From contig JAEWSV010000232.1 of NCBI GenBank assembly GCA_023398155.1, forward strand, positions 1 to 10,049: 10,049 bases of DNA, given 5' to 3'. Position 1 is the stretch's first letter, and every line of letters begins with the position of its first letter. This DNA is from Spirochaetota bacterium (GTDB taxonomy: Bacteria > Spirochaetota > Spirochaetia > Treponematales > Breznakiellaceae). The translations under genes and the position numbers were made by a program. This document shows, piece by piece, positions 6,104 to 10,049 of the stretch. The notes beneath the pieces were generated by a model. It worked only from the letters and a program-made list of their open reading frames with translations, had not been told where the DNA came from and made no database searches.

Positions 6104-7009
6104 TCATTCCGGATGGTTAGTCTTCTTGAGAAGTTCGAAGCGGCTTTCCACGTCGGCTTTGCGGAAGATGCTCGTGACGTGGTTCTTCACGGTGTGGGGG
6201 GAGATGAAGAGCTTTCCCGCGATCTCGTCGTTCGTAAGTCCGTCTATGAGGAGGGGCACGATTTCGCGCTCGCGTTCGGTGAGGCCGAAATCCTGGATAG
6301 GTTTCGCCGGCCGCTTGGCGTAGTCGGGATGGAGCAATGCTTTGAGGCAGAACCCGACGGCGGATATGTTCAGTAGGATGAAGAAGACCGGTGAAAAGGG
6401 GAATTCAGGGCCGCCCAGGATGCGGCCGAAACCGAACACGTCGTTCATGACCGAGAACACGCCGATGGCGAGAAATGCGATGAAGATCGAAGGGAGGGCG
6501 GGACGATAGATCGCATGAAGCCGCCTACGGCGCGCGACGAGGAGAACGGTCGCGTATGCTTGGCCGATCGTTCCGTACACCGTGGACGCGAGGTAGCCGC
6601 GCCGCAAGTCCAGGAGGCTTCCCGAAACCAGGAAGATGGGGAGCGAAATGACCAGGAAAAAGAAGAGGACGGTGAAGACCCAGAACAGGGTCCGATGGAC
6701 CGACGTTATCGGTGTTTCAGTGGCTTCGAAAATGAAGCGGAGGGTGTATGCGTTCGTCATGATCGTCGCGAGGAAGACCGCGTTCATGAGCACGAAAGCG
6801 ATGCGGCTGTCGTGGATGCCGAGAAAATTCTCCAGGATGAACGAGGTTGCATTACCGAATAGGATGAAACAGAGCCCAAGAAGGCAGAAGGCCATGGTAC
6901 GTACCGTACGCTCCCCCGTCTTCTTGTACGTGAGCCACAAGAGGAGGAAGGCCGTGGGTCCCGTAAAGAGCGCCATCGCCAGGACCACGAGTATCACCAC
7001 GGGAGACAT
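6104..7009 (-). CDS. Membrane-embedded LuxR-type transcriptional regulator
   Basis: A 301-residue protein with an N-terminal domain of seven predicted helices (about 4-26, 36-58, 69-92, 108-128, 142-159, 173-191, 205-224) joined by a short linker to a GerE/LuxR helix-turn-helix at about 241-297: FGLTEREREIVPLLIDG, LTNDEIAGKLFIS, then the recognition helix PHTVKNHVTSIFRK (271-284). It has no receiver domain, autoinducer domain or kinase, so sensing presumably occurs in the membrane domain and is passed directly to DNA bound at the membrane, as in other one-component membrane-bound regulators. The loop after helix 3 and the RRRR stretch (160-163) fit the positive-inside rule with the HTH cytoplasmic. 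The next genes on the strand are the acyltransferase and SYLF protein, which are natural candidate targets. No SD precedes the ATG; a TACAAT box stands 6 bases before it. Confidence 0.93.
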   Translation of the reverse strand: MSPVVILVVLAMALFTGPTAFLLLWLTYKKTGERTVRTMAFCLLGLCFILFGNATSFILENFLGIHDSRIAFVLMNAVFLATIMTNAYTLRFIFEATETPITSVHRTLFWVFTVLFFFLVISLPIFLVSGSLLDLRRGYLASTVYGTIGQAYATVLLVARRRRLHAIYRPALPSIFIAFLAIGVFSVMNDVFGFGRILGGPEFPFSPVFFILLNISAVGFCLKALLHPDYAKRPAKPIQDFGLTEREREIVPLLIDGLTNDEIAGKLFISPHTVKNHVTSIFRKADVESRFELLKKTNHPE

Positions 7010-7015
7010 GAGCCC

Positions 7016-7045
7016 ATTGTACGGCGGGTAGCCGCGGGCGGTCTA
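7016..7045 (-). promoter_or_regulatory. Candidate promoter of the LuxR-type gene
   Basis: Minus-strand TACAAT (7016-7021, 5/6) with TAGACC (7040-7045, 4/6) 18 bases upstream. Only GGGCTC lies between TACAAT and the ATG, so the mRNA would begin at about the start codon. Confidence 0.5.
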
Positions 7046-7073
7046 GGCAGGCGTCCTATAGCGCGGTATCCGC

Positions 7074-7403
7074 CTAAATGAGGATATCCGAAAGGAAATC
7101 CACCACGCAGACCTCCGCGAGATTGGGGTCGAGGTATTCGCGGATGAAGGCCAGGTGCTCGGGATGGGGGAGGTACGCGTCGCGGCCTTCGCTGCCGGCG
7201 AACGTGACGATGAAGCAGTGGGTGAAACCCCGGTCCAGGTTTTCGGGACTCGAATTGCGGCCCCATTCGAAACCGGTGACGAACGGCAGTTTCTTGACGA
7301 ATTCGCCGAAGGCGGCTTCGATCCGAGCGACCGTTTCCGCGGCGGTTTCCGGGCGGAACTTGAAGAGCACGACGTGGCGATAGGGTTTGCGGTTCGGATT
7401 CAT
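7074..7403 (-). CDS. Dabb (stress-responsive alpha/beta-barrel) domain protein
   Basis: A 109-residue cytosolic protein made of a single Dabb domain (PF07876): YRHVVLFKFRPET at 8-20, the hallmark FEWGRNSSPENLDRGFTHCF at 45-64, and RDAYLPHPEHLAFI at 74-87. Dabb proteins are small ferredoxin-like dimers; some are stress-induced, others accompany sugar or aromatic catabolism, and the biochemical role of most bacterial ones is unknown. GAAGGAG at 7409-7415 stands 5 bases before ATG 7403. The gene is divergent from the lacI gene and shares its operator region, so it is probably controlled by that regulator together with the reductase. It is separated by 64 bases from the LuxR gene downstream, which has its own promoter. 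Confidence 0.94.
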   Translation of the reverse strand: MNPNRKPYRHVVLFKFRPETAAETVARIEAAFGEFVKKLPFVTGFEWGRNSSPENLDRGFTHCFIVTFAGSEGRDAYLPHPEHLAFIREYLDPNLAEVCVVDFLSDILI

Positions 7404-7419
7404 GGCTTCTCCTTCAGGC

Positions 7420-7448
7420 TTGCATCTTGGACGCTCTCATGGTACATT
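7420..7448 (+). promoter_or_regulatory. Possible promoter of the lacI-yqhD unit
   Basis: TTGCAT (7420-7425), 17 bases, TACATT (7443-7448): 3/6 and 4/6 matches. Transcription would start near 7455, inside the palindrome, which suits repression by LacI binding. The match is weak and rests mainly on spacing and position. Confidence 0.35.
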
Positions 7449-7467
7449 GAGTAAGCGCTTTAGTAAA
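7439..7467 (-). promoter_or_regulatory. Promoter of the Dabb gene
   Basis: On the minus strand TTTACT (7462-7467), 17 bases, TACCAT (7439-7444), each 4/6. The -35 lies at the centre of the palindrome and the spacer in one arm, so a bound LacI would block it. The 5' leader would be about 28 bases and contains the SD. Confidence 0.45.
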
Positions 7468-7478
7468 GCGCTTACTCA
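7448..7478. promoter_or_regulatory. Double LacI-type operator in a perfect 31-base palindrome
   Basis: Fifteen-base arms around a single central G (7463) are perfectly complementary (TGAGTAAGCGCTTTA against TAAAGCGCTTACTCA). Each arm contains AAGCGCTT (7453-7460 and 7466-7473), the palindromic core with central CG typical of LacI/GalR operators, so there are two overlapping operators 13 bases centre to centre, placed as mirror images. Located between the divergent Dabb and lacI genes. Confidence 0.85.
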
Positions 7479-7488
7479 TAGGAGCGAC

Positions 7489-8508
7489 ATGCGATCGACG
7501 ATAGCCGACATAGCCCGAGAGGCCGGCGTTTCCCTGGCCACCGTGTCCCGCGTGCTGAACGAAAAGGCCGAGGGCGTCGGGGCGGAAACGCGATCGCGCA
7601 TCAAGGACATCATCGAACGGCTGGAGTACGAACCGAGCAGCGTGGCCCGGGGACTCGCGACCGGCAAGTCGCGAACGGTCGGCCTCGTGGTTCCTGACAT
7701 CGCCGATCCCTTCTATCCTCTCCTCATCAAGGGGGCGGAGGACGAACTTCGCCGCCGCGGCTACGGGCTCTTCCTCTGCGATTCCGACCTGGACATCGAT
7801 AAGGAGAAAGAGCATGTGCGCATCCTTCTGGAGAAGAGCGTCGACGGCGTCATCCTGGACTCCACGCTCTCGGACTGCGACTGCCAGCTAGACCTCCTGG
7901 AAAAGCGCGGCGTGCCCTATGTGCTCCTGGACCGGTCCATCGAGAGCCGCGCCTCCGCCTCGGGCGTATACGCGGACAACCGGGAGGGCGCCCGTCGCGC
8001 GGTCGCCTACCTGTTGGACGGCGGAGCTCGGCGCTTGCTCTTCATCGACGGTCCGGCCGGCCTCGCGCTCTCCAAGCTACGGAGAGCGGGCGTGGAGGAC
8101 GCGCTCGGCGAGCGGCGGCCAACAGCGACCGACCTCCTAGAAGCCCGCGGCGACTATTCCCTGACGAGCGGCGAAGGCGCCGTGGAAGACGCCTTCGCCG
8201 CATCCGGCGACGTCCTTCCGTTCGACGCCATATTCGCCTCCAACGACCGTATGGCCATCGGCGCCCTCCGCGCGCTCAAGCGGCGCGGCGTTCGGGTGCC
8301 CGAAGAAGTCGAGATAGTGGGTTTCGACGACATCGAACTAGCGTCCCTGGTGGACCCGCCGCTCACGACCGTGGCCCAGCCGGCCTCCGAGATGGGGAGG
8401 CGGAGCGCCGCGCTGCTCCTACTCCTGGTCGAGGGGAAACCGCCGACAGAACGGATCGTCACTTTTGAACCGAAGCTCGTGGTCCGCGGGACCACGCGAA
8501 AGAGATAG
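7489..8508 (+). CDS. LacI/GalR-family transcriptional regulator
   Basis: A 339-residue repressor of the LacI family, usual length. The N-terminal DNA-binding domain reads STIADIAREAGVSLATVSRVLN (3-24), with the hinge helix YEPSSVARGLATGKS (47-61) and its minor-groove leucine (Leu56). The periplasmic-binding-protein-like core follows: TVGLVVPDIADPFYPLLIKGAE (63-84), VDGVIL (118-123), VPYVLLDRS (142-150), ADNREGARRAV (162-172), FDAIFASNDRMAIGAL (245-260) and VEIVGFDDIELAS (274-286). The set resembles RbsR/CcpA-type sugar sensors, but the ligand is not identifiable. An upstream in-frame ATG at 7387 would read through the operator; ATG 7489 with AGGAG at 7480-7484 gives the standard family start. 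It almost certainly binds the palindrome just upstream and so controls itself, the Dabb gene and the reductase 13 bases downstream. Confidence 0.95.
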   Translation: MRSTIADIAREAGVSLATVSRVLNEKAEGVGAETRSRIKDIIERLEYEPSSVARGLATGKSRTVGLVVPDIADPFYPLLIKGAEDELRRRGYGLFLCDSDLDIDKEKEHVRILLEKSVDGVILDSTLSDCDCQLDLLEKRGVPYVLLDRSIESRASASGVYADNREGARRAVAYLLDGGARRLLFIDGPAGLALSKLRRAGVEDALGERRPTATDLLEARGDYSLTSGEGAVEDAFAASGDVLPFDAIFASNDRMAIGALRALKRRGVRVPEEVEIVGFDDIELASLVDPPLTTVAQPASEMGRRSAALLLLLVEGKPPTERIVTFEPKLVVRGTTRKR

Positions 8509-8511
8509 TAC

Positions 8512-8517
8512 GGAGGG
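8512..8517 (+). promoter_or_regulatory. Ribosome binding site of the YqhD-type gene
   Basis: GGAGGG ends 4 bases before ATG 8522 and sits between the lacI stop and this start; it rules out the upstream in-frame TTG at 8465, which lies within lacI. Confidence 0.75.
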
Positions 8518-8521
8518 AACC

Positions 8522-9691
8522 ATGGACAATTTCGATTTTCGCAATCCGACCAAGATCGTTTTCGGTAAAGGCACCGAGGCCCGCGTAGGGGAGGAGACGG
8601 CTGCCTATTCCAAGAAGGTCTTGCTCCATTTCGGCGGCGGCAGCATCAAAGCCTCCGGCCTCTACGACCGGGTGACGGCCTCCCTCAAGGCGGCGGGCGT
8701 GGAGTGGGTGGAGCTCGGCGGCGTGAAGCCCAATCCGCGGCTCAGCCTGGTCCACGAGGGCGTGAAGCTCTGCAAGGACAAGAAGCTCGGCTTCATCCTG
8801 GCGGTGGGCGGCGGCAGCGTCATCGATTCTGCCAAGGCCATCGCCATGGGCGCGGTCATGGACGGGGACGTGTGGGACTACTATCTCGGGAAGGGCGAGC
8901 CGAAAGACGCGCTGCCCATCGGCACGGTGCTCACCATCCCCGCCGCGGGCAGCGAGTCCAGCACGGGCACGGTCATCACGAAGGAAGAGGGCCTCCTCAA
9001 GCGCGCGGTCAACTCCGAGCTCCTCTACCCCCGCTTCTCCATCCTGAATCCCGAACTCGCCTTCACGCTGCCGAAGAACCAGGTGGCCGCGGGCGCCGCG
9101 GACATCATGGCCCACCTCATGGAGCGCTACTTCACGATGGTGAAGAACGTGGACTTCACCGATCGCCTCCTGGAAGCGACGATGAAGACCATCGCCCAGA
9201 AGGCCCTCCAGGTCCTGGAGAATCCTAAGAATTACGACGTTTGGGCCGAGTTCATGTGGGCGGGTACCATAGCCCACAACAATCTACTCAACACCGGCCG
9301 CGTCGGCGACTGGGCCTCCCACGACATCGAGCACGAGCTCTCCGGCATCTACGACGTGACGCACGGCGCGGGCCTGGCGGTCATCTTCCCCGCCTGGATG
9401 AAGCACGTCATGAGGGCAGACCTCACCCGCTTCGTCCAGTGGGCGGTGCGCGTCTGGAACGTGGAGATGGACTACCGGAATCCCGAGGCGGTCGCGCTGG
9501 AAGGGGTTCGCCGGCTTGAGAACTTCTACCACGCGATGGGCCTCGGCACCCGCCTTGCTGACCTGGGCATCGGGAAGGACCGCCTGGACGAGATGGCCAA
9601 GAAGGCTACCGACGGCGACAAGCGCACGGTCGGCAACTTCGTGAAGCTGGACAGCGCGGCGGTCAGGAAAATCTACGAATTGGCGAGCTAA
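8522..9691 (+). CDS. yqhD: YqhD/BDH-type metal-dependent alcohol dehydrogenase (aldehyde reductase)
   Basis: A 389-residue group III (iron-type) alcohol dehydrogenase of the butanol dehydrogenase/YqhD branch, very close in length to E. coli YqhD (387). It starts MDNFDFRNPTKIVFGKG, has HFGGGSIKASGLYD at 36-49 and the nucleotide-binding AVGGGSVIDSAKAIA at 94-108. The metal ligands fall at Asp194 and His198 (AADIMAHLM), His267 (WASHDIEH) and His281 (YDVTHGAG), the same numbers as I recall for the YqhD Zn ligands. Such enzymes reduce short aldehydes to alcohols, mostly with NADPH, serving fermentation or aldehyde detoxification in the cytosol. Placed 13 bases after lacI and ahead of a terminator, it is the second and last gene of a regulator-enzyme unit; aldehyde produced in sugar breakdown is a plausible substrate, but that is inference. 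Confidence 0.94.
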   Translation: MDNFDFRNPTKIVFGKGTEARVGEETAAYSKKVLLHFGGGSIKASGLYDRVTASLKAAGVEWVELGGVKPNPRLSLVHEGVKLCKDKKLGFILAVGGGSVIDSAKAIAMGAVMDGDVWDYYLGKGEPKDALPIGTVLTIPAAGSESSTGTVITKEEGLLKRAVNSELLYPRFSILNPELAFTLPKNQVAAGAADIMAHLMERYFTMVKNVDFTDRLLEATMKTIAQKALQVLENPKNYDVWAEFMWAGTIAHNNLLNTGRVGDWASHDIEHELSGIYDVTHGAGLAVIFPAWMKHVMRADLTRFVQWAVRVWNVEMDYRNPEAVALEGVRRLENFYHAMGLGTRLADLGIGKDRLDEMAKKATDGDKRTVGNFVKLDSAAVRKIYELAS

Positions 9692-9700
9692 CCGCCCGGA

Positions 9701-9736
9701 GCCGCGCCGGAATCGAAACCGGCGCGGCCGCGTTTT
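9701..9736 (+). terminator. Rho-independent terminator of the lacI-yqhD unit
   Basis: A perfect 10-bp stem GCCGCGCCGG (9701-9710) and CCGGCGCGGC (9719-9728) with loop AATCGAAA is followed by CGCGTTTT. It starts 9 bases after the stop codon. The T run is short (four) and offset by four bases, so strength is uncertain. Confidence 0.7.
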
Positions 9737-9745
9737 CCCGCGGCT

Positions 9746-9769
9746 GGGGACGGTCCCCCGGCCGTCTCC
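9746..9769. other. Weak hairpin between converging genes
   Basis: GGGGACGG and CCGTCTCC pair with one G-T wobble across an 8-base loop. No T run follows. It stands between the two stronger hairpins and may add to a two-way termination zone. Confidence 0.3.
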
Positions 9770-9795
9770 GCGACGTGCGGCACGCGGCCGCCGGG

Positions 9796-9829
9796 CGGGT
9801 GTTCAGCCGATCGGCGCGCTGAACACCCG
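9796..9829 (-). terminator. 12-bp perfect hairpin overlapping the GNAT stop codon
   Basis: CGGGTGTTCAGC (9796-9807) pairs perfectly with GCTGAACACCCG (9818-9829) across a 10-base loop. The stop codon of the minus-strand gene (9803-9805) lies in one arm. No T run follows on the minus strand, so this is either a T-less terminator or an mRNA 3'-end protecting structure. Confidence 0.4.
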
Positions 9830-10049
9830 GTACCGCTTTGACACGCGCGCCCCCAGGGTTTCCAAGTCCGCGAGCATGAGGTCGGTGGATTCGGCAACCT
9901 GCACGAGTTCCGCCTCGGCCGCGCCGCTTCCCAATATGGTCTCCGCCAACTCCGCGTATAGGAGGGCGTTGCCGCCCCGTTTCCGGTATTCCTTGAGTAT
10001 GCCCATGCCGTTCACGAGGATGCGTCGGGGCCGACGCATGGCCGCCAAA
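9803..10049 (-). CDS. GNAT-like N-acetyltransferase, C-terminal end only
   Basis: About 81 residues are visible and the gene continues past the window end. The frame reads LAAMRRPRRILVNGMGILKEYRKRGGNALLYAELAETI and ends DLMLADLETLGARVSKRYRVFSAPIG. YRKRGGNALLY fits the acetyl-CoA-binding motif A of GNAT enzymes (R/Q-x-x-G-x-G/A), and the ending, with an LxxLGA(R)-x-x-x-Y-R-V-F pattern, is the usual GNAT C-terminal strand. I recall similar endings in long (about 370-residue) uncharacterised acetyltransferase-like proteins, but the acceptor substrate is unknown. The start codon is outside; the ATG and TTG codons near the window edge are internal. It converges on the reductase gene across a 111-base gap filled with hairpins. 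Confidence 0.75.
   Translation of the reverse strand, partial: LAAMRRPRRILVNGMGILKEYRKRGGNALLYAELAETILGSGAAEAELVQVAESTDLMLADLETLGARVSKRYRVFSAPIG

Noticed and set aside
7448..7478. The 31-base palindrome as a transcription terminator
   Set aside because: It is between divergent starts, has no loop to speak of (one base), lacks a T run and carries LacI-type cores, so an operator is the better reading.
7387..7488. ATG 7387 as the lacI start
   Set aside because: Would translate through the operator palindrome and add 34 residues before the canonical LacI N-terminus; ATG 7489 has its own SD.
1..10049. CRISPR arrays, tRNA/rRNA genes, IS elements or phage genes
   Set aside because: No regularly spaced repeats, transposase motifs or RNA-gene patterns were seen; gene content and base composition are even throughout.

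Overview
The window is high-GC bacterial chromosome with almost no spare DNA: ten complete genes and two cut by the window edges, every intergenic gap under 140 bases, mostly strong GGAGG-type ribosome binding sites, and no sign of phage, IS, CRISPR or RNA genes. The mix of genes (a LuxR-type regulator fused to a seven-helix membrane domain, a Dabb protein, a split transketolase, a SYLF lipoid-binding protein) would fit a high-GC spirochaete or a similar free-living or gut anaerobe, but that assignment is inference only.

Region 1 (1-3317, + strand) is one tight operon: the C-terminal half of a class III PLP aminotransferase (glutamate-1-semialdehyde aminomutase-like), then the N- and C-terminal halves of a split transketolase, then a 271-residue protein that I do not firmly recognise but that looks distantly like the SCP2 lipid-carrier fold. 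Gaps are 2 bases, an ATGA overlap and 2 bases. A dedicated transketolase beside an aminotransferase suggests a specific keto- or amino-sugar pathway rather than the housekeeping pentose phosphate pathway, but the substrate cannot be read from the sequence.

Region 2 (3318-4058, + strand) is a TetR-family regulator with a near-consensus promoter whose -35 lies in a pair of 14-base direct repeats. It converges, with 6 bases between stop codons, on region 3 (4065-7009, - strand): a membrane-bound LuxR-type regulator, an integral membrane acyltransferase and a secreted SYLF-domain protein, together a plausible cell-envelope module.

Region 4 (7074-9691) is a divergent unit. A Dabb-domain protein on the - strand and a LacI regulator followed by a YqhD-type alcohol/aldehyde reductase on the + strand share an 85-base control region. 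That region holds a perfect 31-base palindrome built from two AAGCGCTT LacI-type operator cores. The + strand unit ends in a clear GC-rich hairpin with a short T run.

Region 5 (9803 to the end, - strand) is the C-terminus of a GNAT-like acetyltransferase whose stop codon lies inside a 12-bp perfect hairpin.

The most unusual signals are the mirror-symmetric double LacI operator, the tandem repeats on the tetR promoter, three genes (tetR, SYLF, luxR) whose best promoter -10 box lies only 6-10 bases before the start codon so that their transcripts would be leaderless or nearly so, and the unassigned aminotransferase/transketolase/SCP2-like operon.
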